Shown here: piece by piece, positions 45,141 to 58,795 of the stretch
How the letters are laid out: each line of letters begins with the position of its first letter
Position numbering within the stretch: position 1 is the first letter of the stretch
Assembly (NCBI GenBank): GCA_019722365.1
Contig: JADFUC010002248.1
Coordinates: 1 to 64,000, forward strand
DNA: 64,000 bases
Reading direction: 5' to 3'
Source of the DNA: Lithospermum erythrorhizon
Taxonomy: Eukaryota > Streptophyta > Magnoliopsida > Boraginales > Boraginaceae
Program-made: the position numbers and the translations under genes
The notes under the pieces: generated by a model
The model's database searches: none
The model's input: only the letters and a program-made list of their open reading frames with translations
What the model was told of the DNA's origin: nothing

Positions 45141-46616
45141 TTTCATATCCGTATTTCATTTTGATTAAGACCACGTTAGTTAATTTATTTTGAATTATTT
45201 CTCAATTAAAATATAATCAATTAAAAAATAAATCAAACATATGAATAAAATCAATATTTGACCAAACTCAAAAAATCACTAAAAATATAGTTTAGCATAA
45301 GAATTAAAAATAATCCAAAACAAACTATGCCTAAATCATTGTAGCCTTAAAATATGTTAGTATTCATCTTAATTATAGTGATAATGTGTACTTAATGTGT
45401 GCAAAAATTATGATATATTAAGTAAAATATATAACAATAAATTCAAATTCAAGATACAAATTTAAATATTCCTTAAAATGTGTGAAAAATAAAAGTTTTT
45501 ATAATTTTGGGATGTAGAGAGTATATAATTAGATTATTACCTTTATTGTAATGGGGGTTGTCCGATGGGTACTATCACAGAACTCTAAAGACTGCTAGCA
45601 TTATTCTTCTCGAGTTATGCCCTAACTTCCTAGAAAGCATGGTGATTTGATGGTAACTAAACAACACTTCGTATATAATTTTTGAAATCGTGTCCCTATC
45701 TGGCCATCTTTTAAGACTTTTTTTATATATTGCACCAGCTCGATTCGGCTCGAAATTTTTTATTCGAAGCTATTCGTGTCGAGCTCAAACTTGCCTCAAT
45801 TTTAGAAGTCTACTTATATTATAACTTATTGAGATGAATCCGAAAGATTCCAAAGATATGAAAAGATATTATTAGTATTAATTATTATTATTACCATATT
45901 AATTTTAGTAATAACTTAAGTATCAAGTGAGTATTATTACCATAAGTATTTCATATTGTAGCTATAAATATGAAGCTAATTACACTATCGTAGCTCTAAA
46001 CAATTCTTCAATATATATATATAATATGCATCTCTCACTTTAGACGGGTAAGATAATTACAATTGTCTATTAACCATTGTTTAGGTTTAATTTTTAAATT
46101 TTTTTTTAAATAATACTAATTATGTAAATGTTTTATTTAAAACTTTAAATTTCATTAAAAATTTATGTCAATGATTTTAAACTATGTAATATTGATTAAA
46201 AATGTTTTCTTTTATTTTTTATTTTGTTAATAAGATTGTTTAATTATATTTATTCTAATATCTATGTTTATACAAATATCTTTGAACCATGGACATGAGT
46301 GAATATTGGTACAACCAGTAGGTACCAAGTTCTCTTAAATACGAAATATGCTAACATTATTTGACCTATTTAATTACGGGTTCAAGTTCGATTTTTATTA
46401 ATTGTTTCAAGCTTCTTTAATTAACCTCTTTTTCTCTAATTTGTCCAAAAATTTATAATTTTCAACCAATATGTCTACAAAATATAAAAGATCAATAAAT
46501 ATCACATATTTGTCAATTAAACAAGAAAATACTCCTAAAATATATTAATTTAAGCTCAATAAACTCCCTAAAATACATGACAATATAGACTAATCATTTA
46601 TGTATTTAGTTTCTGA
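45141..46616. other. AT-rich intergenic stretch
   Basis: No gene is seen. At 45735-45790 the words gctcgattcggctcg and gtcgagctc suggest debris of a palindromic transposon. A fragment ggtacaaccagtaggtacca at 46308-46327 is shared with the papain-like copies (43120, 43970), so family debris extends here. Confidence 0.55.
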
Positions 46617-47045
46617 AATATCATATGTCTTAGTGCAATGGTATCTCTGATGAGTAGTGAAATATCATTGTTTTGTTCTCATAGGTATGCTATGTTGGAA
46701 TAAATACAATGTCTAATATTTTATAATCTCATTATCTAATGTAATAGGGTATGATTAATCATTAAAGAAATACCTTGATATGCCTTATTCTATAATTGAT
46801 TTTTATATTTGTTGTTTTTTTAACATAGTATTGATTTAGTTTATGAGATACCATACGTCTTATTGTAATGGTATGTCTAATGAGTAATGAAGTATCATTG
46901 TTTTGTTTCCATGGATATTTTATGTTGTAATGAATACAATGCGTAATATTTTATAATGTAATATGATATGATTAAGGAGTAAAAAAATACCTTAATATGC
47001 CTCATTATATAATTGTTTTTGATATTTGTTGTTTATTTAACATAC
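46617..47045. repeat. Two-unit tandem repeat of about 235 bases
   Basis: Unit 1 (from about 46617) and unit 2 (from about 46851) share, in order, tatgtctta/tacgtctta, caatggtat, gagta(g/a)tgaa, tatcattgttttgtt, aatacaatg, taatattttataat and ataccttgatatgcc-like words. No coding capacity. Confidence 0.75.
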
Positions 47046-48579
47046 TGTAGTAATGATATATTATATGGTTTTAAAATTTGTAATGAAATACCATTTACTA
47101 AATAACAATGATATATTATATTCAACAATAATACCTTTTAAGGTATTGCATTAAAAAGATATAAATCATTTTGAAAAACTAGTATTTATTTGTAGGATTC
47201 TATTACAAAAAGGAATGTAAAATCGAAAAACTGACCGAACCGAACCGACTAAACATGAAAACCGACATCAACCGAACCAATTCAAACCGAATTAATTTTG
47301 TACCGAAATGGTTTGTGTATTTAAAAAATCGATAGCATCGGTTTCACACAAAAAAAAATTGAAAAAAAACCGACCTAACAGAACCGAAAACATCCCTAGT
47401 TATGGTCTTATGGGGCCGGGGGAGGGGTCGGGAATTTCGGACCGGGCATCAACTCCGCTTAACTTTTCTCTAAAATTTACTCTCAACCCCATCAATTTAT
47501 AAGTGTCATCCACCCGGGACGACCAACGTTGACCCGCGTCGACCATTCAACATAAAATTTATAAGTGTTGCATATAAAATATGCAAATTTATAAATGTTA
47601 TAATATATTTGTAATCAGTGTTTGTTCATATATATAATGTATTTCTAGAGTACATTGTACATGTATGTATTAAAATAAATTAAAGAAAAAAAGGTTAACA
47701 CCGTAGCATCATAAAGGTGTTAGCAGAGTAACCGTGCCCTATTATTCACCCGAAATTGAAATGAATATTTCAAATATGTTACATAAAATAATAATAATTA
47801 TTAATTATAATAATTAATTATTCACAATCATTTAGTAATATAATCAAACATCACCCATGTATTTTAATGAGGAGGCATACACTCATTATGTAAACTAGGG
47901 GTGTGCATAAAATTCAAAATCGAAACAAACCGAAATTTTCGGAATTGATTGGAACCGGTTCGGTCTTTGAGATAACGATTTATTCTGTCAGTTACGTAAT
48001 TCATAAAAAAATTAGAATACTACACTCAGCCAAAATGTGGATTTGTCGTTTTTTAAAATCGAGGTAGAACTTTGACAATTAATTACTTTTAATCTATAAT
48101 AAAAATTATAGAAAAATAATATTATGATTTTTTTTTAAACGAATCTAACCATATGAATTCTATATTTATTAGAATAATGAATAATTAGTAATCGATGACA
48201 AAACTCTACCTCGCTTTCCTAAAATGACAATCATTTTTGGTTGAAGGGAGTATAATATATGCTCCATTATGAAACGTGAAACAACATATCTCAAACCTTC
48301 AACTTTCAAGTTGACATCTTTTCCTAGTTTGACCTTTAACTCCAAAAACTACAACAACTCCCTAAATTTGACCGAATTGAAATTAATTTTGATAATTGAG
48401 ATTCAAATTGGATATATATTTTAAAATTGGGGCTAAAACCGGACCTGAACTGAAACTGATATGATCGGAACCGAATAGATTTAAGTTCGGTTTTGAGAGA
48501 ATCGACGGAATACGTTCGAATTAAAATTAATTTTGATAATTGAGACTCAAATTTGTCAATTTGATATATTTTGTTTAAA
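47046..48579. other. Gene-free stretch with transposon debris
   Basis: No gene is seen. Clusters of accgaaccga (47225-47290) and aaaccgaaattttcggaatt-like words (47900-47990, 48440-48500) look like ends of non-autonomous elements. The small open frame 47308-47502 is low-complexity. Confidence 0.5.
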
Positions 48580-49973
48580 TATTGTTTTGTGGTTGCTTGC
48601 CCTGTTTCTCCTCCCCGGATCGGTGGCGAGTAGAGGTGATTAACAGTCCAGAGATACCATATATTTACATGATTTCGAACCTCATTTGTTTTTTAACACT
48701 TAAAATTTTCATTTTCAACAAAAACATAATACTACTCCGTATAATGTAAGGTAGAGAACATGAATGCTTTATAATTCTATGTACTCATTTTTTAGTTATA
48801 CTTGTCTATTGAGTATGTAAGTATAAATCAGTAAATCACTATAGTTTCTCCCAAACTCTTTACGAGCATATATATTCAAATCTATTTATGAGTATTACTT
48901 CAAATATTGCACATAATGTATCTTAAATTGAGATGTTTACATATGTCAAATGTTCCAAAGCGCAATATCAAGTTTAATTTGTTAGGATTCAATGTAAAAT
49001 ATATTATGTTAGTACCATGGACGGATTCAAGGGGTGGTCAAGGTATGCCGACCACCCATGAACAATTCATAATATGGTAACTATTTTCATTTTTCACAGT
49101 GTTTGACTCTTGGCAATGGCTTTGAATCTTATTTTTAGCAACCCAAATGTATTGAATAGGGAGAAAAACATAGACTATCAGTATTCACACTTGTCCATAC
49201 TTTTTTGCTATTGGGCATATCCTTGTTCTGAACGATTTATACTATACTACATACACTATATAGTATATATAATCCAAATATTATTAATATATTATCTATA
49301 TAAATTTGTAACGCAATGTAGTAAACTAGTTTATCAATAAACTAAATACACTATTTTAGCAACCCACTTGTTCTGGATGATGTATTTAAATGAAATATTA
49401 TCAGGAAATTTATTTATTTTTAATAATTAAAATTATAATAATTCTCAACTCACTCCTCATATAATGAAATTCGAATAGCTAGACTATTCGATTATCTCAT
49501 CAAAAAATTTGTAATATAATTATTTTGTTCCTCCTTCCATTTGAATCAAACAAAGGGAATGGTTCCATCCACCCCCTTCCCTTACCATTCCCTTTCCAAC
49601 TTGAGAAAATATATTTAATAAGTAGCCCAACTTTTAACGGTAAATACTTGGTGATAATTTTCTCAATCGAACAAAGTAGCAAGAATCAAATTCCTCTTAT
49701 GTAATGAACTAGAACTAGATATTTACATTTACATCCTAATTTAAATTATCATTATATTTTGTTTATATAATTTTCGTATATTATCGTTATTCAATTTTTA
49801 CTATATTTTACCATAATTGAGGGACCATCGAAATTTTCATCTTATATCCTCCCTTGAACTTAGTGCAACAAACTTTGTCTTGGAGATCTATGGCTGATAA
49901 GATGCACTTGATTCTATTATAATGTTACCAATCGCACTAGTCGTGAATAATCTTAAATGGATAATATTTATAT
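48580..49973. repeat. Direct segmental duplication, copy 2
   Basis: Copy of 38092-39821. It lacks the Cassandra element (unoccupied site at 48881-48885) and the TRIM, but has its own insertion at 49014-49859. Confidence 0.88.
49014..49859. mobile_element. 846-bp insertion in duplicated segment copy 2
   Basis: The other copy of the segment is continuous here (gttagtgcaacaaac at 39345). The insert is flanked by TTAGT at 49009-49013 and 49860-49864. Its ends, gattcaaggggtgg and the reverse complement of cctcccttgaac, are weak inverted repeats. Family unknown; no convincing coding region. Confidence 0.65.
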
Positions 49974-50707
49974 TAGTCCCGAATAATATCAGAACGAAAA
50001 TTAGTATTGAATAGTGATAAATTGTTTTATAAATAATGTACACACTAACCAATAAGAATTAATCAGCGAACATAAATTCGAGCCTCTTGCAAAATAACCA
50101 AACCATGCATGATTTAAGTTTTCTATTGATCCTAAAAAAATCCTATAATTAATTTCAAAAACTGAAAAATAAATTGAACAATCTTTTCGAGATAAAATCA
50201 AATATTTATCGTTAGTTTTATAAAATTATCCACAAGGCATTATCTAAATGTGACATTCTTGATTTTTTTTTTCAAAAAACAGTTGAATATATGTTAAAAG
50301 TGGCGCGTAAAAATCGCAGAAATATTTCAAGAAACCCCTAACCAACCAAGTATTCCCAAAGAAATAGAGAAGAAGAAAGAAAGAAACCTTTACTTGGTTG
50401 TTTTTGATATTGTTTGTGATGATGTAGAGCTACATTTTGATGGGGGTAGCTGCATATTGATCCATTTTTTTCAAAGGAGATTTAAAGGGGTTGTTCCTTT
50501 CTCCTTCTTCCTTCTGCCCCCTTCATGATCATCATTCATCACAACATTGACAATAAAATTTTGTTCTTGATCTTATTTGATTCATCTATCTTCATAGTTC
50601 ATATAATATATTATATTTCAATTGTTTGGTTTTTAAAATTGTATGTGATCTCTATAAGAATAAGAATTTTTTAATTTTTTTTTATCGTTTATATATAATA
50701 TATTTAT
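49974..50707. other. Upstream region of S-acyltransferase gene 1
   Basis: No gene is seen up to about 50330. The stretch 50330-50707, with gaaagaaacc and cttctcc-rich tracts, is the likely 5' UTR and core promoter of the gene starting at 50708. Confidence 0.5.
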
Positions 50708-53054
50708 ATGTTAATGTTGAATAAGATCAAGAATCAAGATTTGCCTGTTTCTTCCAAACTTATGGAAGTGGATAATTCAGAAATGAAGAGAAGGCTATAT
50801 CATGTTTGGAAAGGTCGCAATGTAAGTTTTTTCCTCCCCCCCTTTTGTTTTAGTTCATTCGTTTTTCTTGCATTTTTCGTTATTTGTTTGTTTCGTTGTC
50901 TAGAACTAAAATGTTATACTCCGTATGGATCATAGCATTTAAACGTTAAATAAGAGTATCGCGGAGCAAATAAATAGAATGTGACATATAAAATTGGAGG
51001 CAGTACATTAAAGATTTAACATGAGAAAATAGAAGTGTTTACTTGCATTAGCTTATTTCTTTTTATCAAGCATTGGAACTTAAACTTTTGCTTCTTGTTT
51101 TTTACCGATAAGGTGCTTCTCGTAGTGTATGTAACATGAAATGCTTTGAATGTACTTATAGTTCTCCATAATAGTGAATTTTTAATTATTATTGTTCTTG
51201 GATCAGAAATTCATGTGTGGTGGGAGATTGATCTTTGGTCCTGATGGAGGATCAGTACTTATATCCTCATTGCTAATAGGGGCCCCTGCAGTAGTTTTCT
51301 GCATCCGTATGCTTGTAAGAATATCGGAAGCAGAGCCTTTGTATGGGTATATGGTATTTATTGGAGGATTTCTTCTTACTCTTCTGGTAATCAAAATGAA
51401 ACGCTTTCTCCTAAATTTCCCAAAAATTTCATATCCCATGTTGATGGTTAAATTTGGGTAGGTATTTGCAGGATTTGACTTTCCTGTTTATGACATCGTC
51501 GACAAATCCTGGAATAGTCCCCAGGAACTCACGGGTACCTGACCTTACAGAAATGTCGCTAACATCTGTAGCGTCTATGGATTGGATTAGTCTGTCAACT
51601 TCTGATGTTAGAGTGCCGAGGATGAAAGATGTAGTGGTCAATGGCCATACAATTAAAGTGAAATTCTGTGATACTTGTTTGCTATATCGTCCCCCACGTG
51701 CATCTCATTGCTCGGTATGCAACAACTGTGTCCAAAGGTTTGATCATCACTGCCCATGGGTGGGTCAGTGCATTGGAGCTGTAAGTCATTTTCTGCTGTT
51801 TCTTTTTTCAGATTGATATGAATTAAACATTTTTGCCAAATATATGGAGTAACTATAAGAACTTGTTACATCTTTGGCAAATATATGGACTAAAACAACC
51901 TGGAATAAATGTTTTCTCATCAATTGCCTAAACACTATATGTTTTTTTTTTTCTTGGCAGCGTAATTACAGGTGTTTTATCTTGTTCATAACCACTTCAA
52001 CTGCTTTGTGCTTGTACGTCTTCATATTTTCATTGATGAACGTCCTCAATCAACCTGGGCGCCTTAAGCAAGCCATGTTAAAAGACGTGGCATCAGTCAT
52101 CTTGGTTGTGTACTGCTTCATTGCTGTCTGGTTTGTTGGTGGTCTCAGTGTTTTACACTTTTACCTTATGTGCACCAATCAGGTAATCTTACTCTACTCA
52201 GTTGAGAAACAAATTCCAATTTAAATTCTAAGTTACTTTCCGTGGAACATGAACTATGTTCTCCATGTCCTGAAGTAGTTCTTTCATTATATGCCTACCT
52301 ACTTACATGCTCTGTACTTCTAAACTTCATGTTACTTCATAGTGAAGAAAATAATGCCAGTCATGAGTCATGAACTCATGACTCAATGTGTAGACAAGAA
52401 CTATCTAAATTATGGCTAAAATGTGAAACAATATAAATGAACTTAAGGCGCTTAAATAATTTGGATGTAATGGCTAACATTGAGATGTAAACACAGTTAT
52501 ATATACTACTAACTGTATATAAAGCTTGTAAGAATGTCTGCTGCAAAAGATAAACTTGAACTTTGAACTCTTTCTCCTTTAGCTATAAACAAGTTGATGT
52601 TAATGTGACAGAGATGTTCGATACTACTCTGACCTGTTGTTGTTTGCAGACAACGTATGAGAATTTCCGGTATCGTTATGATAAGAAAGAGAATCCATAC
52701 AATAATGGGATGAAGAGAAATCTTGTTGAAATCCTTTTCTCCAAGGCCCCACCATCTTTGATCAATTTTCGAGAATGGACAGTTGAAGATGATGATTCGG
52801 TTACTGAGTCTATCACTAGAAGATTTGTTGGAGATGCCAAGAGTACAAAGGGGAAAATTGATGTTGAATATGGATACAAGAACAATAAAGACACTAGTAA
52901 TCAGATTCCAGAGATTCTGCAGGATTTGGATTACAGTGGGATCGATGACAACAGTATACACAAGAAGAAGAAGAGTGGAAAAGTTGCACCTGAAACTTTT
53001 TTCACTCCTAATAATCGAGTTCAAGACCTAGAGTCGGGATCCATAAGACCGTAA
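50708..53054 (+). CDS. DHHC protein S-acyltransferase 1 (PAT)
   Basis: Transfers palmitate or related acyl groups to cysteines of target proteins at endomembranes or the plasma membrane. Five exons with GT-AG borders: 50708-50821, 51207-51386, 51472-51780, 51961-52182 and 52650-53054, encoding about 409 residues. Two membrane segments lie in exons 2-3 and two in exon 4. The Cys-rich domain ends in [10 protein letters not shown] with the catalytic DHHC at about residues 189-192. Exon 5 opens with the family TTxE motif ([18 protein letters not shown]). The start could also be the Met at residue 19 ([13 protein letters not shown]). Exons 3 and 4 equal those of the next gene in length (309 and 222 bases), showing tandem duplication. 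It belongs to the plant PAT group with a long cytosolic tail; the exact PAT number is not assigned. Confidence 0.93.
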
Positions 53055-55061
53055 ATGCATATATACTACTGGAAATGATAATTTGCCTAGATGTGGGTAG
53101 ATCAAGACATTCAACAACAGTCTTATGGAGGTAAAATACATGTATCTGCTATACAAATAGATTACCTGCTTGTTATATATGTTGGCTTCTTCACATTAAA
53201 CTGGTATTATTCGAGTAATTTGACAATGTAATGTAAGATATTTTGTAGACAGAAATTCGTGAAGAGCGTGGATTTTGTCTTCGTGATAGATATAAGTCGC
53301 GTCTTGATACACTTGTAAAATAGTTATGTAGGATGATGACTTATGGAATTGGTGAATTTTTACATGGTCCATGGCAGGCTATTTCTGAAATAGCAAGATT
53401 TATATGTTCAGTAATAAAAATGCATAAGCACATATTCTTCTGCAATTTTGAGTAACTTGACAAGTACCTAAGTTTAAAGAATCTGTCATGAATGAAGCAG
53501 TTAGAGAAGGACTTTGAAACTTGTTTTCTCTATACTTACTTCCTATGTTACTTATTAGTTATAATGACTCTTTTCCGCGATATTTTCACAGATCTGAATC
53601 GAAGATGTCTATATATCATGAAAACATGATGACGAATACTTGAAGAAGAAGCGCGCATCAGTGTATATCACGACGCCAAAGAGTCACTCGCCTTTGGTCT
53701 TCTTCATTTTTTGTTTTATATTTAATTTTTGCCTAGTATCGATCCAGAAAACGTAGAACAAATGAAATGGAAGTAACTTGAATTGCAATATCTGATCTTC
53801 TTACAAATCAACCTTTGTATAGTGGGAAATGGGGAAAATGTGAGCCATTTTTTAGCATTTGACAAAGTCTTATATGGTTTTTATATACAATATTGTAAAC
53901 AAATACAACAATATTCTTCCTGTAATTTGTATATTCACTTGGTGTTATATGATATCTTCTATATAATCTCAATGTGCCAGCACGTTGTCAACTAATAAAT
54001 TAAATAACCACCACAATAGTTGTCCAAAACTATCACCTTTTGTTTACTCATTTAATATAGCTGTTAATATATAGTTTGAGTAATGTCATAGTATCATTAG
54101 GCATGTCATCTAGTCATACTCGACATGGTTCGACTCAAATATTTCAACTTGCAAATTTTTGAACTAGATTTAGCCACTTTATTGCAAATCGAGTCAAACA
54201 TTGGTTTTAAGCTCGATCGGTGCCAAATGGTGGACTCGACTAGACATGTATTATATTATGCTTTAAATAGTATATTAATAATTTGCATGAATACATGAAG
54301 CATCAAACTTTTAACTGAAATACTCAAATCAAGCTTGAGTCAAAGGCTCAAAGCTCATTCTTAGGATTCGACTTCATATCAAATGGATTCGAACTCAATA
54401 TACATATAAAGATCGAGTCACCAAAATTAAGTTCGATTCAACTAGGTTGCATCATTACCTGCACAAAACTCAAGAATCAGATCGAGTCAAGTCGAACTCA
54501 ACAAAATTGGCCACAAACTTTACATGCAAGAAACTTTAAAAGGGGGCATTTCAAATCGGCCACAAAAATTGGAAGATCCGCCCCCCAAGATGACTATGTG
54601 ACAGTGAAACAAACAGAACATATAGTTAGTTAAATCATTTTCTCATTATGGACGGAAAAAATAACTGAAAATATAAATATCCTTTTTTTTTGCAAACAAA
54701 ATAAATAAATAAAAATTCTTCAACCACTTTTTAAATAAATGTATATATAAATATATAAGTATTCAAGATTTATTCATTTTTTGAAATTTGTCTGCAGGCA
54801 TAGAGTTATATTAATATCAAGAAAAGAGAGAGATACAAATGTCCAAACTTAGTTCATTATTCTCTTTGTTTGTTTTTTCTTATTGATCATTCATTAAACC
54901 TGAGTCTCTTTTTCTTTCTTTTGCATGATCAAGAAAAAGGGTATCTTCAGAAACATCAAAAGTTGGAATTTGTATTACTTTTACTGTTTTTTGTGCATGA
55001 AAAAATTTGAGTCTTTGAATATTTTTCTTGAATGGTGATTTAGTTGTGAAGGTGTTGCAGT
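53055..55061. other. Intergenic between the two S-acyltransferase genes
   Basis: The first few hundred bases are the 3' UTR of gene 1. At 54110-54500 words such as gactcga/tcgagtcaa repeat, suggesting old transposon debris. The last 250 bases are probably the 5' UTR of gene 2; an acceptor-like gtgttgcag stands directly before its ATG. No other gene is seen. Confidence 0.5.
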
Positions 55062-57814
55062 ATGAGACCAGATAAGCCTTTGAGGATTTATCAAGCGTGG
55101 AGAGGAAATAATGTAAGTTCAACATTGGTGGTAAATTGTTTGTTTGTTTGTTCATGGTATTGTGGTTATGGTTTGATCATGTTCTTGAAGATTCAAAGTT
55201 TCTGTATTATTGGTTTACATGATGTTTTTTTGGGAAGAGTTTAGCTCAATTTTACCGGAAAATATCCTCTATCCTTAACGTGGCCTCTTATATGTTTTCC
55301 GCTTTAGAATATTATAGTATTATACACCATGTATAAGGTGGTCATGAGTAGTTATTATGTAACCAAAAGAGGCACCGGAGATAGAGGATCTTTTCCGCAA
55401 TTTTTCCTATTTGATGAGCTAGCTCATGTGTTGTTTGTATATTTATGAATTGGACATCTGATTCTAAGTTGATGGATCATGTTTATATGAAAAACTTAAA
55501 CTAAAAATGCTTTGTGTAAACTGTAATGCATAATATGTAGTTATTTACTTTATTCATTTTAGGAATTGAAAAATTGTTTTGAAGACATTGTATGACATAT
55601 GATAAAGTGGATTTTAGTTTGATACTTTGATAATTGTTTGTGTATGTTGGTTCAGAATTTAATCTTGTGTACTTATTTGCTCTCATCTCATACTTCTCTC
55701 AGAGATTCTTTTGTGGAGGAAGATTGATCTTTGGTCCTGATGTCGGATCATTGTTTCTATCGACGTTCCTTATTGTAGGTCCGGCATTTGCCTTTTTTGG
55801 CGAGACTGCTATCATTATTAGCCATAACATCAAACAAGACAAAGATGTTGGCCCTTGGTATACAATTTTAGGTATAGGCATAGCTCTTACTGTGCTGGTA
55901 AGTATTGTACTCCTCATTTTCTTTTGCCTAGTGTTTCACTGTACTAGTTTTTCTTGTTCTTTTGATCTATGGACTAATAATACAATAGTACAAAATTAAT
56001 GCAGAAAATATGTTGCATATTTCAATGTTCCCTGTTCTTAACATAGTAATAACATTTCCTGAAGCTAAAGATTTATAGTGAGATATAGTTGGCTTCCCTT
56101 AGTTATTAGCTTTGTTCTTTTCATTTAACTGCGTCGACAGATTATTTTCTGGCTGATTTTTGGCTTGACCACTCTCGGAAGCTGATGTGTTGTTGTTTGA
56201 TTTTTGAACCTATTGTGCAGGATATGATTTTCTTCTTCTTGACCTCTAGCAGGGATCCTGGGATAATTCCGAGGAATGCAACACCTCCAGACTGTGATGA
56301 CACATTCGATATGAATACTCCTTCGATGGAATGGGTTAATGGAAGAACACCTCATTTGAAGATTCCGCGCGTGAAGGATGTGATCGTGAATGGGCATGCA
56401 GTTAAAGTAAAATATTGTGATACATGTCTTATTTATCGTCCTCCCCGTGCCTCACACTGCTCTATCTGCAACAATTGTGTTCAAAGATTTGATCATCATT
56501 GCCCATGGCTTGGTCAATGTATTGGAATTGTAAGTGAAAATAAGCTCTTTGGATTGAACAAATATATTCATATATTATTATGCTGGATGCAACCATTAGC
56601 CTAAATTTAGTGCACAAGAAATACCAATCACTTTCTATACTATAGACACTACTTTTTGAATTCTAAACAAACTTGTACAAAAATTGACCATGACTATTGA
56701 TTGTGCTACAAGTAACGTTGAGTTTCTTCTTCCGTTTGCAGCATAATTATCGATTCTTCTACATGTTCATAACAACTTCAACCATCTTATGTCTGTACGT
56801 GTTTGTGTTCTCCTGGATCAACATTGTTCATCGCCATGGAAATTTGTTGAAAGCTATGAAAGAAGAAGTTTTAGCAGATATACTCATTATATACTGCTTT
56901 ATTTCTGTTTGGTTTGTTGGTGGCCTTTCTGTCTTCCATCTATATCTGATTCTCACAAATCAGGTGATCCTTTTGCAGTAATGTATCCATTTTAGTATCT
57001 TCATACAGTATCTACGGCTGAATATGTTGACTAGCTCATATGAATCGTGCTCTTGAGTCTTGTCTACGACGAAATCTTCATATCTGATGCATTAACTTTG
57101 GGCTTATTGTTTTCTATTTTAATGCAGACCACGTACGAGAATTTCAGATATCGTTATGATAAGAAGGATAATCCTTACAACAGAGGAAAGCTTCAAAACT
57201 TCAAAGAAGTTTTCTTCTCCAAGATTCCTTCATCATTGAATGATTTCAGATCATTTGTTGAGGAGGAGGATGAGTGCGTGCGCACTGAACCACCTCGTCA
57301 GTTTATGAGGAATATCTCAAGTGCAAAGGAAAAAATTGATATCAATACAGAAGAGGCTCGTATCTCACTTCCTGAACTTTTGCTCAACTTGCCAACTGAT
57401 GACACGGAAAATGATGATCATCTGAAATCCGGGGAAGGAAGTGAAAGGTTCGATATTAATCTAGCTTTGCTTCCTACGAACCAAGGAGGAAGAGATGAGA
57501 TGACTACAAATACCAAGCAGACAACTGCTAGCCTAGAAGGATGTTGCAGTATTTCAACAACAATGATTGATGCTAACTTGGCAACTATGTCAGTGGAAGA
57601 GGGGCAGATTTTGCCGGTTCCTGAAACTTCTAGGAGACCTTCCAATACCACCGAGATGGAAGATGAGGATCAGGGCGACGGACTTGGTACTCTCAAGTCG
57701 AATACTCTGGGGGGATTACAAGAACCTGAAATCAAACCTACGGATAATGGAACCGACACAGAAACCAGCACTTGTAAACTTATCAGATCAAATTCTGAAA
57801 GAGCTGTTACATAA
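55062..57814 (+). CDS. DHHC protein S-acyltransferase 2 (PAT), tandem paralogue
   Basis: Same enzyme class as the preceding gene. Exons: 55062-55112, 55703-55897, 56221-56529, 56742-56963 and 57128-57814, about 487 residues. The N-terminus [17 protein letters not shown] is followed by [17 protein letters not shown], close to [17 protein letters not shown] of gene 1. The catalytic segment is [10 protein letters not shown] with DHHC at about residues 173-176. [20 protein letters not shown] opens the last exon. The cytosolic tail is about 95 residues longer than in gene 1 and is acidic, serine/threonine-rich. Introns fall at the same places as in gene 1; no frame defects are seen. Regulation is not visible from the sequence. 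Confidence 0.94.
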
Positions 57815-58795
57815 GAGATTGTAGGTTCCATCCTGCATTAAGCATTTAATTTTATTTCAGTTTGAGGAGTGCATTTGTTCTTTGAGAATATAGTCATATA
57901 GACCATTGAAATTAAGAACATCAACCCACATTTTCTAGCAATTTTTCGACTTCGAGTTTCAGTTGTTGTGTATCAATCTTTAACTTCTCATTGCTCTATA
58001 AATTCTCATTACAACATTAAATCCCCCAAGAGAGTGCATTTCTTTTCTTTTCTTTATTAATAAGGATTGGTGCTAAGTTTTGTTAATTAAAATAATAATG
58101 GGATGAGAGATGAGATATGATATAAAATGGAAAGGGATTAGGAAGGGAGGCAACTAGGTAAGGGGCCTTCACAAATGTTGATCCCCAAGCCAATAAATAA
58201 AATCTTTATGGGCTCAAATCACTACCATTTGAAAAATCTGAACTACCTCCTCACCTTTCTTTATGCCTCCCTGTATATTTACCGTTTTAAAATATTATAC
58301 ATCATGAATATCACGGATGGTTATATAACCACTCAAATACTCAATGCATGATGTACAAATTCTAAAACATGAAAGCATAAAAGGAGGCATCAAAAATAGG
58401 TAGAGGATTCTCTCTGCTCAAATTAATTAACTATTCTTTATTATACTCCTACTACCCTTATATTTTGGAAAATCACAAACCATACATATAACAGTACAAA
58501 AAATCCCAAGAAATGAATAATCAACCATACAACTCCATGAGCATAAGAGCATGGACAAACATATGCCACTAGTTCATTTCACTACACAAACTTAAAAACA
58601 AACATGTAATCAACCTGGCCTATTACTGCATGCCACGTGTCTCCAACAAACATCTAAAATCCTAGATTTTCTTGGATGAGATTAGATAACCATTTGTCAC
58701 ACAGTAATATATTCCTACATGCACCTTTATCACTCACTACAATCTTGTCTTAACAAAGAAAAAAACACATATTTTTCTGCCAAAAGTGTTCAACA
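57815..58795. other. Intergenic, 3' UTR of PAT 2 and promoter of CHL27
   Basis: No gene is seen. The start is the 3' UTR of the S-acyltransferase. The last 200 bases (with gccacgtgtc at about 58631, a G-box-type CACGTG) are the likely promoter of the chlorophyll-synthesis gene; G-boxes are common in light-regulated promoters. Confidence 0.5.

Noticed and set aside
52509..53024. A 171-residue minus-strand protein
   Set aside because: It lies antisense to the last exon of S-acyltransferase gene 1, whose frame, splice sites and TTxE motif are clear.
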